A stretch of DNA of 64,000 nucleotides from Nioella sp965215655 (GCF_965215655.1 NZ_OZ244111.1:930001-994000); one strand, 5' to 3'. Shown: positions 46,937-55,554, counted from the first letter of the stretch. A program made the numbers and translations. The notes: a model not told the origin generated them from the letters alone.

Positions 46937-47404
46937 GTGAAGTTAGATCAAATAGATTGCCTCCTGCTGGAGGCGCTTCAGCAGGAGGCCAGCCTGTCGC
47001 AACGGGCCTTGTCCGAAAAGGTGGGCCTGTCGCAGAACGCCTGCTGGCGGCGTCTGCGCGCGCTGGAGGATCGGGGCGTGATCCGGGGGCGCACCGTACT
47101 GCTCGACCGGGCGCAGTTGGGGGCCACGCTGGTGGTCTTCGTGATGGTCAAGACGCGCCACCATTCGGCCGACTGGCTCAACGCCTTTCGCCGCCATGTG
47201 CGGACGATCCCCAATGTGGTGGATTTCTTCCGGATCGGCGGGGAGTACGATTACATGCTGAAGATCGTGGCGCGCGACATGGCCGATTACGACCTGTGCT
47301 ACAAACGGCTGATCGAGGGGGTGGAGCTGGACACCGTGACATCCTTCTTCGCGATGGAAGCGATCGAGGAACAGCGCCCGATTCCCCTCCGGCCGATCGG
47401 GTAG
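46937..47404 (+). CDS. Lrp/AsnC family regulator, divergent from the PLP-enzyme operon
   Basis: A 155-residue regulator. The GTG start gives MKLDQIDCLLLEALQQEASL, and GGAGA lies 8 bases upstream; the open frame extends far upstream but only as antisense of the aminotransferase gene. HTH: QRALSEKVGLSQNACWRRLR. RAM domain: LGATLVVFVMVKTRHHSAD, DFFRIGGEYDYMLKIVARDM. A good terminator follows 30 bases after the stop. Its likely target is the PLP-enzyme/amidotransferase operon. Confidence 0.93.
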   Translation: MKLDQIDCLLLEALQQEASLSQRALSEKVGLSQNACWRRLRALEDRGVIRGRTVLLDRAQLGATLVVFVMVKTRHHSADWLNAFRRHVRTIPNVVDFFRIGGEYDYMLKIVARDMADYDLCYKRLIEGVELDTVTSFFAMEAIEEQRPIPLRPIG

Positions 47405-47433
47405 GGCGTCCATCTGGCCCGCGCAAAGAAAAA

Positions 47434-47458
47434 GCGGCCCCGGAAGGCCGCCATTTTT
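47434..47458. terminator. Terminator after the Lrp regulator gene
   Basis: GCGGCC (47434-47439) and GGCCGC (47446-47451), 6-base loop, preceded by an A-rich run and followed by CATTTTTT. It can serve the regulator gene on the plus strand and the 41-residue gene on the minus strand. Confidence 0.88.
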
Positions 47459-47501
47459 TCAGCGTTCTGCTGCTCGGACCGTGTCCGGCCCATGCGTGGA
47501 A

Positions 47502-47627
47502 TCAGGCCGATGCCGCCTTGCGCAGCATGCTCCGGCGACGATGGCGTTTGCCGCGCGACCAGGGCATTTCGATCTGTTCCTTCTGGCTTTCTTCCAGAAC
47601 CTTTTCCATCCAGCGCCGTTTCAGCAT
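47502..47627 (-). CDS. 41-residue basic protein
   Basis: A very short gene starting MLKRRWMEKVLEESQKEQIE and ending MPWSRGKRHRRRSMLRKAAS-A. The ATG is preceded by GAGGACGAGAG, a good ribosome-binding site, and a terminator lies 44-68 bases downstream. The N-terminal half is an amphipathic helix and the C-terminal half is Arg/Lys-rich, with a MPWxRG motif. I have the impression that similar short proteins occur across Rhodobacteraceae, but cannot check. Function unknown; RNA- or membrane-binding is possible. Confidence 0.65.
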   Translation of the reverse strand: MLKRRWMEKVLEESQKEQIEMPWSRGKRHRRRSMLRKAASA

Positions 47628-47913
47628 CTCTCTCGTCCTCTTTTCATGCCGACCCTTTTCGGGCCATCTGTTGTCCCGTTTCCGGGTTGAGGACAATCTG
47701 GCGGAACTTTCGGGCAGTCTTACGGCCCCGGCCCTAATTTTCCGTAAAAGGCAGGGGCGAAAATGTGGCGGGCGCCGGCCTTGTTTTCTTGGTGCCAATC
47801 TGCCGCGTGCAAGGGCTTCTGGGCAGTAATGGGGCAGGGCTTGTCAAGGATGCGCCAGATTCAGTCGTTCACAGCGCCAAGCGTGGCAGTCTCGCCCGAT
47901 TTCCAGATTGGCA

Positions 47914-48684
47914 TCAAAGCCGAATCGCGGAAATGAGTCGCCCGTAATCGGCCTCGCCCTGATGCACCGACCGGCGGTAGGAGAAGAACCGGTCCGGGTC
48001 GGAATAGGTGCAATGCCGCGTCCATTCCGCGTGGCCCACGCCCGCGCGGCGCAGCCGATGCAATCCGTAGGCGGGCAGGTCGAACAGGAACCGGTCGCCC
48101 TCGCCATTGATGAAGAACATCGAGTTCTCGCGGTCTTCGTCGAAGAAGGTCTCGAAGAACTCCGGCCCCACCTCATAGGCGCGCTGGCTGATCGAGGGGC
48201 CGATGACGGCGTGGATATCCGCGCGCCGTGCGCCAAGCTCTTCCATGGCTTCGACGGTCGATTCCAGCACCCCGTCCACCGCCCCGCGCCAGCCCGCATG
48301 GGCCGCGCCGATGACCCCCGCCTTGCGGTCGGCAAACAGCACCGGCTGGCAATCGGCGGTGAGGATGGCGATGGCAGTGCCGGGGGTTGCCGTGACGATC
48401 GCGTCGGCCTCGGGCCTTGGCAGCGGCTGCGCATCCTCGACCGCCACCGCGCGGGCAGAATGAGTCTGGTGGACAGTGACCAGCCGCAATACGGGCACCC
48501 CCATGGCATCAGCCACGCGGGCGCGGTTTGTATCGACCATGCTGGTCTGGTCGGATGATCCGGTGCCGCAGTTCAGCCCCTTGAAGATGCCCGAAGACGC
48601 CCCGCCGCGACGGGTGAAGAACCCGTGCCGGACGCCATCCAGCAGGTCTGACGTGATGATCTCGAGGCTTGTGGTCACGGTCAT
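47914..48684 (-). CDS. pgeF: Peptidoglycan editing factor / laccase-domain protein (YfiH)
   Basis: A 256-residue Cu/Zn-type hydrolase-fold protein. The metal-site residues are visible in VTVHQTHS, ILTADCQPVLFADRKAGVIG and AHAGWRGAVDGVLES. In E. coli the homologue removes L-Ser mistakenly placed in peptidoglycan precursors; the family is also reported with adenosine deaminase/phosphorylase activity. It follows the MidA-type gene by 16 bases and lgt, forming a conserved three-gene set. Confidence 0.95.
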   Translation of the reverse strand: MTVTTSLEIITSDLLDGVRHGFFTRRGGASSGIFKGLNCGTGSSDQTSMVDTNRARVADAMGVPVLRLVTVHQTHSARAVAVEDAQPLPRPEADAIVTATPGTAIAILTADCQPVLFADRKAGVIGAAHAGWRGAVDGVLESTVEAMEELGARRADIHAVIGPSISQRAYEVGPEFFETFFDEDRENSMFFINGEGDRFLFDLPAYGLHRLRRAGVGHAEWTRHCTYSDPDRFFSYRRSVHQGEADYGRLISAIRL

Positions 48685-48700
48685 CGGATTGCGGGGCCTT

Positions 48701-49765
48701 TCATGGGTCGAGGCCGGGGGGCAGGGCAGCGTCGGGCGGCGTCAGGGACATCACCTTGAACAGCGTTCCCATTTCCTGCCCATGCGTCAACCGTCTGTGT
48801 GCGGCAATGTGCGAGTCGAGGGCCGGGCCGCTCAAACGGGAGGCCAGGGCCTGCGCCCGTGCCGTGATGCCGAGCCGTTCGAGAAAGACGCCCTGAGGCG
48901 TGGGAGAGGAGGCGCGGGCAGGTGCGGCGGCCTTGGCCAGCGGGGCGAAGGCCACATGGGCCGTCAGGTCGGCCTCTCCCGGACAGGTCAGGGGGTCGAC
49001 AGGTTTATGCGCCTTGAGGGCCTGAAACGTATCGCCATGGCTCACTGCCTCGCCATAATCGACGATCAGCGCCGCGCCGCCATGGGCCGCGATCCGGCGG
49101 CCGATATCCTCGGCCAGCGGCAGGGCGGGGGTGTTGACCTCGACGATCTGGCCCTCGGTCGTGTCGGCCAGCCGGTCCTCCAGCATCTCGAAGGCGCTTT
49201 CCGGCCCCAGACCCCAGATCAGCCGCCCGTTCTCGGCCCCGATCATCCGTTCATGCCAGCCGGTCTTGCCGCGCTGGAACTGGCGGATCGGCAGCGCATC
49301 GAAGAACTCGTTGGCGAGCAGGAAGAGTGGCCCGTCGGGCAGGCTGGCCAGATGGTCGTGGAAGGTGATCTCGTGGCCCGCCAGCGCCTCGGCCTGTCTG
49401 GCGCGGAGAGCGGGTGAGACCTCCACCAAATGCAGCCGCGCCGCGTCGTGAAAGCCCGGCACGGCCCGCGTGGCGCGCAGCACATCGGCCATCAGCGTGC
49501 CGCGCCCCGGCCCGAGCTCGGCCAGCAGGAACGGGGCGGGCGCGCCCTGATCCATCCAGACCTGCGCCAGCCACAGGCCAAGCAGTTCGCCGAACATCTG
49601 GCTGATCTCCGGCGCGGTGGTGAAATCGCCCGATGCGCCGAGCGGATCGCGGGTGGTGTAATAGCCCTGCGTCGGGTGCAGCAGGCATTCGGTCATGAAC
49701 TCCGCCAGCGTCATCGGCCCGGTGCGGGCGACGCGCGTCAGCAGGCTGTCGAGCAGGGCGGTCAT
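48701..49765 (-). CDS. MidA/NDUFAF7-type class I SAM methyltransferase (DUF185)
   Basis: A 354-residue protein. N-terminal PMTLAEFMTECLLHPTQGYY and DFTTAPEISQMFGELLGLWL are the family start, and the SAM motif is LAELGPGRGTLMADVLRA. In mitochondria the homologue NDUFAF7 dimethylates an arginine of complex I subunit NDUFS2; a similar role on NuoD/NuoCD is inferred for the bacterial protein. It overlaps the lgt stop by 4 bases. Confidence 0.94.
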   Translation of the reverse strand: MTALLDSLLTRVARTGPMTLAEFMTECLLHPTQGYYTTRDPLGASGDFTTAPEISQMFGELLGLWLAQVWMDQGAPAPFLLAELGPGRGTLMADVLRATRAVPGFHDAARLHLVEVSPALRARQAEALAGHEITFHDHLASLPDGPLFLLANEFFDALPIRQFQRGKTGWHERMIGAENGRLIWGLGPESAFEMLEDRLADTTEGQIVEVNTPALPLAEDIGRRIAAHGGAALIVDYGEAVSHGDTFQALKAHKPVDPLTCPGEADLTAHVAFAPLAKAAAPARASSPTPQGVFLERLGITARAQALASRLSGPALDSHIAAHRRLTHGQEMGTLFKVMSLTPPDAALPPGLDP

Positions 49766-50679
49766 GCCGCGCGCCTGCGTGAGACGAGGATGAAGGCCAG
49801 ACCCACGATCAGCATCGGCAGCGACAGGATCTGCCCCATGGTCAGGCCGATACCGGGCGACAGGGACAGCACATGGCCAAGCGGGTTGTCAGCGGTAATG
49901 AACTGCGGATCGGCCTGCCGGAACAGCTCCACGATGATCCGCGCGAGACCGTAGCCCGCGAAGAAAACCCCCATGATCATCCCCGGCCGCGTCAGCGCCC
50001 CGCGCCGATAGGCCAGCCAGATCAGCAGCACCCCGAGGAGCAGACCCTCCAACGCTGCCTCATAGAGCTGAGACGGATGGCGGGCGCAAAAGACCGCGTC
50101 GTCGATGGTCACCAGCCCGTGTGGCCAAGGGCAATCCTGCGCGGCAGCCCCCGGAAAGATGACCGCCCAGGGCACGTCCGACGCGCGGCCCCAAAGCTCG
50201 GCATTGATGAAATTCGCCAGCCGCCCGAACAGAAGCCCCGGCGCGGTGCAGAGTGCCATCAGGTCGCCCGCCTGCAACATGGGAATGCCCTGACGCCAGC
50301 AATAGAGCCCGCCGCCGATCACCACGCCCAGGAAACCGCCATGGAACGACATGCCGCCCTGCCAGAGGATCAGGATTTCACCGGGGTTCTGCAGGTAATA
50401 GCCAGGCTGATAAAACAGCACATAGCCAAGCCGCCCGCCCGCGACGATGCCCAGGATGATCCAGGTCATCAGCCCCTCCAGCTGCTCGCCCGTCATCGGG
50501 GCGGTGCCCTGCGGCCAAAGCGCGGGCCGACGCAGGGTCACCAACGCCAGCCGCCAGCCCAGAAGAATGCCCATGATATAGGCCAGAGCGTACCAGCGCA
50601 GGGCGAACTCCATCCCGCCAAGCGTGATCGAAAAGATCTCGGGCGAGATATCGGGAAAGGGGATCGCGGCTGGCAGCAT
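49762..50679 (-). CDS. lgt: Prolipoprotein diacylglyceryl transferase
   Basis: A 305-residue inner-membrane enzyme that transfers diacylglyceryl from phosphatidylglycerol to the lipobox Cys, the first step in lipoprotein maturation. The signature GRLANFINAELWGR (about 170) is present, as are WQGGMSFHGGFLGVVIGG and ARHPSQLYEA. About seven membrane helices. First gene of the lgt-midA-pgeF run. Divergent from ubiK, 114 bases apart. Confidence 0.97.
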   Translation of the reverse strand: MLPAAIPFPDISPEIFSITLGGMEFALRWYALAYIMGILLGWRLALVTLRRPALWPQGTAPMTGEQLEGLMTWIILGIVAGGRLGYVLFYQPGYYLQNPGEILILWQGGMSFHGGFLGVVIGGGLYCWRQGIPMLQAGDLMALCTAPGLLFGRLANFINAELWGRASDVPWAVIFPGAAAQDCPWPHGLVTIDDAVFCARHPSQLYEAALEGLLLGVLLIWLAYRRGALTRPGMIMGVFFAGYGLARIIVELFRQADPQFITADNPLGHVLSLSPGIGLTMGQILSLPMLIVGLAFILVSRRRAA

Positions 50680-50793
50680 CTTGGGCCTCGTCTGCTCGGG
50701 TCGCCGATTGGATGGCTGGCCCCTGCGGCGAAGTCAACCTTGATGCCGGGCGCCTGCGGGGCCATATGAGGGACAAGCGACAGGAGGCCCCTC

Positions 50794-51039
50794 ATGCAGA
50801 CCCGCAACAAGTTCATGGAAGACATGTCCCAGCTGATGACCAACGCCATGGGCGTGGCGCAGGGGGCAAAGGACGAGGCGGAAACCGCGATGCGCTCGCT
50901 GATGGACCGCTGGCTGGCCGACCGCGACTTCGTCACCCGCGAAGAATTCGACGCCGTGCGCGCCATGGCCCAGAAGGCCCGCGAGGAGAACGAGGCCCTG
51001 AAGGCGCGGATTGCGGCGCTGGAGGAGAAGGGCGCGTAA
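50794..51039 (+). CDS. ubiK: UbiK-family (BMFP/YqiC) accessory factor
   Basis: An 81-residue coiled-coil protein with the BMFP pattern: N-terminal QTRNKFMEDMSQLMTNAMGV, central MDRWLADRDFVTREEFDAVR and a C-terminal heptad-like ENEALKARIAALEEKG. Family members trimerise and assist ubiquinone synthesis with lipids. It is divergent from lgt, an arrangement I recall as common in alphaproteobacteria. Confidence 0.92.
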   Translation: MQTRNKFMEDMSQLMTNAMGVAQGAKDEAETAMRSLMDRWLADRDFVTREEFDAVRAMAQKAREENEALKARIAALEEKGA

Positions 51040-51499
51040 CGCCGCCCGGGTACTCTGCACCCACCAAATCGGATGTCTTGTAAGTCGGTTTCGCCGCCCG
51101 CGGCGTCGATCCGTGTGCGGCCCTCCTCAACCCCCGCATGCGCGGGGGCCTCGTCTGGCCGCTTGGGGTTCCACCCCAAACCCCGGAGGTATTTTTACCA
51201 AGATGAAGGACAGGGCGGGGGTTTCCGGCGATGATCCTGACGGGTTTTCCAATGAAAAGCGGTTCTTTGTGAATAACTTGGCCCCGATGCGAGAATCTTG
51301 TGGATAGGTCCGTGCAGGGCGGATTCCTGCCTCGACTCCCCAACTTTATCCTTTACAGACATTCCCATTGGCTCCACCATATCTGGTATGGGGTCGGGCC
51401 TGCCCCGGCGACCCATAGTCAGACACCCAGCTTCTAGTGGGTCGTTCTGGTCACCAGACCAGCGGCGCGCGAAGCTGCCAAAACAAAGAGGCCTGGGCA
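51040..51499. other. 460-base intergenic region with repeats, no gene
   Basis: Contains repeat copy 3 (51086-51210), the inverted repeat GGGTCG...CGACCC at about 51392-51413, and a palindrome TCTGGT-C-ACCAGA (51446-51458) 42 bases before the YbjN-like gene. No frame has a start with a ribosome-binding site and a recognisable protein, and I see no tRNA or known RNA. The promoter of the YbjN-like gene must lie in its 3' half. Confidence 0.6.
51086..51210. repeat. Intergenic GC-rich repeat, copy 3 (longest)
   Basis: Begins CGGTTTCGCCGCCCGC, then GGCGTCGATCCG, the hairpin CCCCCGC-ATGC-GCGGGGG (51131-51148), a second hairpin TTGGGGT-TCC-ACCCCAA and the end GGTATTTTTACCAAGATGAA. The ends match copy 1 (18401-18479); the hairpin matches copy 2 (30860-30877). 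It could act as a terminator after ubiK. Confidence 0.8.
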
Positions 51500-52003
51500 A
51501 TGTCGCTATCCGAGCAGTATATCGAGGTCGACGACCTCCATCCCATCGACATCGTGGAAACGCTGGCGACGCATCACGAATGGGATTTCGACCGCGTCGC
51601 CGATGACCAGATCGCCATGGCGATCGAGGGGCAATGGCGGACCTATTCCGTCACCCTGGCCTGGTCCGCCTATGACGAAACCCTGCGGATGATCTGCACT
51701 TTCGACATGGAACCGCCCGAGGCCGCGCTTCCGGCGCTCTATGAAGTGCTGAACCTCGCCAATGACAAATGCTGGGCCGGGGCCTTCAGCTATTGGCGCG
51801 AGCAGCGGCTGATGGTTTATCGCTACGGGCTTGTCCTGGCGGGCGAGCAGATGGCCAGCCCCGACCAGATCGCCTGCATGGTGGAAACCGCCGTGCTGGC
51901 CGCCGAACGGTTCTACCCGGCCTTCCAGCTGGCCTGCTGGACGGACAAGACCCCGTCCGAGGCGATGCAGGTCGCCATTGCAGAGAGCTACGGCCGCGCC
52001 TAA
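51500..52003 (+). CDS. YbjN-domain protein (T3SS-chaperone-like fold)
   Basis: A 167-residue acidic protein of the YbjN family: DFDRVADDQIAMAIEGQWRT, LAWSAYDETLRMICTFDMEP, then LYEVLNLANDKCWAGAFSYW and VETAVLAAERFYPAFQLACW. The fold resembles type III secretion chaperones. In E. coli YbjN affects motility and stress responses, but the molecular role is unknown. Start at ATG preceded by AGAGG. It is the first gene before proC, 68 bases upstream. Confidence 0.9.
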   Translation: MSLSEQYIEVDDLHPIDIVETLATHHEWDFDRVADDQIAMAIEGQWRTYSVTLAWSAYDETLRMICTFDMEPPEAALPALYEVLNLANDKCWAGAFSYWREQRLMVYRYGLVLAGEQMASPDQIACMVETAVLAAERFYPAFQLACWTDKTPSEAMQVAIAESYGRA

Positions 52004-52071
52004 CCTGCCCGGCGACTGAAGCGGGTGCGTTTCGGCCTTCGGGTCGAGCCACCGCAATGCCGGGAGAACAC

Positions 52072-52881
52072 ATGAATTTCGACGAGATCGCGCGCCGCGG
52101 GCTGGTGATGCTGGGCTGTGGCAAGATGGGGCAGGCGATGCTGGAGGGCTGGCTGGCCGGGGGGCTGGAACCGGGTGCTGTCTGGGTCTTGGACCCTCAT
52201 CCCTCGGACTGGGTTACGGCGCAGGGGCTGCACGTGAATGAGGGGCTGCCCGAGGACCCCGCCGTCGCCATCGTTGCCGTGAAACCGCAATTCATGGCCG
52301 AGGCGCTGCCGCAGCTGCAACCGCTTGGCGGGGGGGCGACGCTGATCGTTTCGGTCGCCGCAGGCACGCCGATTGCCTATTTCGAATCGATCCTGGGGGC
52401 AGGTACCCGCGTGATCCGCGCGATGCCCAACACGCCCGCCGCCGTGGGCAAGGGGATCACCGCGATCATCGGCAACGGGGCCAGCGGGGTGAGTGATCTC
52501 GAGATGGCAGAGGGGCTTCTGTCGACCGTGGGGCAGGTGGTGCGCCTGTCGCACGAGGACCAGATCGACGCGGTCACCGGCGTGTCGGGCTCGGGGCCTG
52601 CCTATGTCTTCTACATGATCGACGCGCTCGCCGCCGCCGCGCGGGCCGAGGGACTGCCCGAGGAGATGGCGATGCAACTGGCCAAGGCGACCGTGGCGGG
52701 CGCGGGCGCGCTGGCCGAGGCCGCATCCGAGAGCCCCGAACAGCTGCGGATCAACGTAACCTCCCCCAATGGCACCACGCAGGCGGGGCTGGAGGTTCTG
52801 ATGGCCGAGGATGGGCTGATGCCTCTGATGCGCGCCACGGTGGGTGCCGCAGCGGGCCGGTCGCGGGAGTTGAAGGGATGA
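52072..52881 (+). CDS. proC: Pyrroline-5-carboxylate reductase
   Basis: A 269-residue Rossmann enzyme for the last step of proline synthesis. N-terminal NAD(P) motif LVMLGCGKMGQAMLEGWLAG, MPNTPAAVGKGITAI, and the C-terminal signature VTGVSGSGPAYVFYMIDAL, TSPNGTTQAGLE are all present. The start ATG follows GGGAGAA; an ATG 5 codons upstream is less likely. It overlaps csaA by 4 bases (ATGA). Confidence 0.97.
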   Translation: MNFDEIARRGLVMLGCGKMGQAMLEGWLAGGLEPGAVWVLDPHPSDWVTAQGLHVNEGLPEDPAVAIVAVKPQFMAEALPQLQPLGGGATLIVSVAAGTPIAYFESILGAGTRVIRAMPNTPAAVGKGITAIIGNGASGVSDLEMAEGLLSTVGQVVRLSHEDQIDAVTGVSGSGPAYVFYMIDALAAAARAEGLPEEMAMQLAKATVAGAGALAEAASESPEQLRINVTSPNGTTQAGLEVLMAEDGLMPLMRATVGAAAGRSRELKG

Positions 52882-53219
52882 GCGACGAGATTACCTTCGA
52901 CGACTTCCTCAAGGTCGATATCCGCGTGGGCGAGGTTGTGCGGGCCGAGCCGTTTCCCGAGGCGCGGAAACCCGCGATCAAGCTCTGGGTCGATTTCGGC
53001 GGCGAGTTGGGGGTCAGGAAAAGCTCCGCCCAGATCACCGCGCATTACGATCCGTCGGGGCTGGTCGGTAAGCAGGTGATGGCGGTGGTGAATTTCCCAC
53101 CCCGTCAGATCGGGCCGGTGATGTCGGAGATTCTGGTGCTTGGTCTGCCTGATGAGAACGGAGAGATCGTGCTGATCGGCCCCGATCAAAACGTGCCCAA
53201 AGGGGGGCGGATGCATTGA
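52878..53219 (+). CDS. csaA: CsaA-type tRNA-binding-domain protein
   Basis: A 113-residue stand-alone OB-fold tRNA-binding domain (like the C-terminal EMAP II/MetRS-beta domain). Typical are FLKVDIRVGEVVRAEPFPEA, the DFGGELGVRKSSAQITAHYD stretch, NFPPRQIGPVMSEILVLG and PDQNVPKGGRMH. CsaA has been described as an export-related chaperone and binds tRNA. Overlaps proC and the next dehydrogenase gene by 4 bases each. Confidence 0.94.
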   Translation: MSDEITFDDFLKVDIRVGEVVRAEPFPEARKPAIKLWVDFGGELGVRKSSAQITAHYDPSGLVGKQVMAVVNFPPRQIGPVMSEILVLGLPDENGEIVLIGPDQNVPKGGRMH

Positions 53220-54163
53220 AGCTGCTGATTTCCCGCCGCCTGCCCGAAAGCGTGATGGAGGCCGCCGAGGCGAGGTTCGACGTGACCTGCCGGACGACCA
53301 CTCAGCCGATGACCCATGCGGAATGCGTCGCGGCGCTGGCAGATTATGACGCGGTGCTGCCGACGCTTGGCGATGCGTTCCGGGCCGAGGCCTTTGCCGC
53401 CGTGCCCCAGCCGCGGTGCAGACTGCTGGCCAATTTCGGGGCCGGGTTCAACCATATCGACGTGGCGGCGGCACGGGCCGTCGGCATCGCGGTGACGAAC
53501 ACGCCGGGCGCGGTGACGGACTCAACCGCCGATATTGCGCTGACGCTCATTCTGATGACCGCGCGCCGCGCGGGCGAGGGCGAACGGCTGGTGCGCGCGG
53601 GCGGCTGGACCGGCTGGCATCCGACGCAGCTTCTGGGGTTGCATGTCAGTGGTAAGACCGTCTGTATCATCGGCATGGGCCGCATCGGGCAGGCCATCGC
53701 GCGGCGCTGTCATTTTGGCTTTGGCTGCCGGGTGGTCTATGTGAACCGGTCCAGAAAAGCGGTGGATTTTCCGGCCGAGCAGATGGAGATGATGGAGGCC
53801 CTGGCGCTGGCCGATGTGGTTGTGGTGGCCACGCCGGGCGGGGCCGAGACGCATCACCTTGTGGGCGCCGAGGTCTTTGCCGCCATGCAGCCCCATGCGA
53901 TTTTCGTCAATATCGCGCGCGGGGATATCGTGGACGAGGCCGCGCTGATCGCGGCGCTTCAGGCGGGCCGGATCGCGGGGGCGGGGCTCGATGTCTACGA
54001 GTTCGAGCCGGAGGTGCCCGAAGCGCTGCGGGTGATGGAGAACGTGACGCTATTGCCGCATCTGGGCACCTCGGCGCTGGAGCCGCGCGAGGATATGGGG
54101 CGCATGGCGCTCGACAATATCATCGCCTTCGCCGAGGGGCGGGACTTGCCGAACCCGGTATGA
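53216..54163 (+). CDS. D-2-hydroxyacid dehydrogenase (glycerate/glyoxylate reductase type)
   Basis: A 315-residue NAD(P)-dependent oxidoreductase. TTG start overlapping the csaA stop (TTGA), giving MKLLISRRLPESVMEAAEAR. The substrate loop NFGAGFNHIDVAAARAVGI, nucleotide motif IIGMGRIGQAIARRC, the catalytic Arg in NIARGDIVDEAAL, and the catalytic His in LPHLGTSALEPRE are present. It probably reduces glyoxylate or hydroxypyruvate. The next gene overlaps by 4 bases. Confidence 0.94.
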   Translation: MKLLISRRLPESVMEAAEARFDVTCRTTTQPMTHAECVAALADYDAVLPTLGDAFRAEAFAAVPQPRCRLLANFGAGFNHIDVAAARAVGIAVTNTPGAVTDSTADIALTLILMTARRAGEGERLVRAGGWTGWHPTQLLGLHVSGKTVCIIGMGRIGQAIARRCHFGFGCRVVYVNRSRKAVDFPAEQMEMMEALALADVVVVATPGGAETHHLVGAEVFAAMQPHAIFVNIARGDIVDEAALIAALQAGRIAGAGLDVYEFEPEVPEALRVMENVTLLPHLGTSALEPREDMGRMALDNIIAFAEGRDLPNPV

Positions 54164-54621
54164 GATGGCTGGCGGCGCTGCTGGCGTTGGCGGCCCCGGC
54201 GCTGGCGGAAAACGCCGTTGTGCTGGAGGGTTACCAATTCCGGCTGCTCTGGCCCGAGACCGGCGCGCTGTCGCCTGACCTGATCGCAGAGCAGGCGGCG
54301 CAGGATCAGCCGGGTGTCTTCTGTGGCGAAGCCGCGTTTGCGAACGGGGAAAGCTGGGAACGGTTTGGCGCGCCCTTTCGCGGGCTGCTGCTAGTCGGGG
54401 TGCGCGGCGTGGGGGATCAGCCGAACCGCACGGGGGCGGCGCTGTTCACCCTGGTCGAAGATGGCGCGTTGATGGAGCTTCCCGTTCATGCCCATCCGGG
54501 CGAATTGGTCTGGTATCCAGTCGGGTTCTACCCGGTGGAGGTGAACCTGCATCGCATGCGCGGCGGGCTTGGCGAGGATTTGCAACCGCTGCCCCGCATA
54601 TTCAGCAGTTGCAATGAATAG
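54160..54621 (+). CDS. Hypothetical exported protein
   Basis: A 153-residue protein with a signal peptide (RWLAALLALAAPALA|EN) and two cysteines (GVFCGEAAF and the C-terminal SSCNE) that could pair. The rest is rich in Leu, Glu and Gly with no recognisable motif. Its start overlaps the dehydrogenase stop by 4 bases, making it the last gene of the proC-csaA-dehydrogenase operon. I know no family for it. Confidence 0.75.
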   Translation: MRWLAALLALAAPALAENAVVLEGYQFRLLWPETGALSPDLIAEQAAQDQPGVFCGEAAFANGESWERFGAPFRGLLLVGVRGVGDQPNRTGAALFTLVEDGALMELPVHAHPGELVWYPVGFYPVEVNLHRMRGGLGEDLQPLPRIFSSCNE

Positions 54622-54925
54622 GGCCTGCCAATTGCCCGAGCGGGGCCGGTCCCGGTCGAGTGTGCCACATGTCTCTGGCTGGAAACTCCCGGAGTGTCGG
54701 GGTGGCGTAATCGGATGGGCGGCGCCGCCCGTTGGGGCGTGCGTAGCAGGATGGTCTGGCGAAGCTTCTGGCGCGTTTCGTCACCTGCACCCTTGTCGGG
54801 GTGGTCTGGGGGTCGGATCGGCGGACCGGGCCACGCTATGGGAATCGGTTAACCGGCGCTCAGCGTGCCAGATCGGGGTTAAGATGGGGTGAAGGCGGGG
54901 GCGACGCGGTTTCGAAACCGCGTCT
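54622..54925. other. 304-base intergenic region between convergent operons
   Basis: No supported gene. The last 22 bases hold the palindrome described separately; the rest is GC-rich with the short inverted repeat GGTTAACC (54848-54855) and no other clear signal. Confidence 0.5.
54903..54924. terminator. 22-base perfect palindrome before tdk end
   Basis: GACGCGGTTTC / GAAACCGCGTC, centred on TTTCGAAA, perfect on both arms. It sits immediately after the tdk stop (minus strand) and probably acts as its terminator, although the T-tract is weak. Confidence 0.65.
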
Positions 54926-55507
54926 CTACCGATCCCCGACCGCCTCGCGCCAATGGATCCGGCACAGCGACACATAGCGGTCATTGCCGCCCACCTCGAT
55001 CTGCGCCCCTTCGCGCAGCGCTTTGCCGTCTTCGCCCACGCGGATCACCATCGTGGCCTTCTTGCCGCAATGGCAGATCGTGCGCACCTCGCGCATTTCA
55101 TCGGCCAGCGCCAGCAGCGCCGCCGAGCCCGGAAACAGTTCGCCCCGGAAATCCACCCGCAGCCCGTAGCACATGACCGGAACCCGCAGGTCATCCACCG
55201 CCCGGGCCAGTTGCCAGACCTGATCCCTGGTCATCCACTGCGCCTCGTCGACCAGCACGCAGGCGCATGGGCCGTCTTCGAGCCGCGCCGCGATCTTGGC
55301 ATAGAGATCATCGGCCTGCGTATAGGTGTCTGCCTCGGCCGAGATTCCGATTCGGCTACCGATCTGGCCCTTCCCCGCCCGGTCATCGAAATTTGCGGTC
55401 AGCAGGTAGGTCTGCATGCCCCGTTCAATGTAGTTGTAGGAGGCTTGCAGAAGCAGGGTCGATTTCCCTGCGTTCATGGTCGAATAGTTGAAATAGAGCT
55501 TGGCCAT
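54926..55507 (-). CDS. tdk: Thymidine kinase
   Basis: A 193-residue type II (TK1-like) thymidine kinase in the pyrimidine salvage path. The P-loop is MNAGKSTLLLQASYN, the Walker B-type segment VLVDEAQWMTRDQ carries the catalytic Glu, and the zinc-binding Cys pairs begin at TICHCGKKATMVIR and include SLCRIHW near the C terminus. The start MAKLYFNYSTMNAGK is family-like. The MarR regulator gene is 47 bases upstream on the same strand. Confidence 0.96.
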   Translation of the reverse strand: MAKLYFNYSTMNAGKSTLLLQASYNYIERGMQTYLLTANFDDRAGKGQIGSRIGISAEADTYTQADDLYAKIAARLEDGPCACVLVDEAQWMTRDQVWQLARAVDDLRVPVMCYGLRVDFRGELFPGSAALLALADEMREVRTICHCGKKATMVIRVGEDGKALREGAQIEVGGNDRYVSLCRIHWREAVGDR

Positions 55508-55554
55508 TTCCCGGATGTGCCCCAAGCCCAAGCCCCGCGCAAGACCCCGCGGTG

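Noticed and set aside
51040..51499. tRNA, small RNA or riboswitch in the 460-base gap
   Set aside because: No cloverleaf or known riboswitch core could be traced; the hairpins fit the repeat family.
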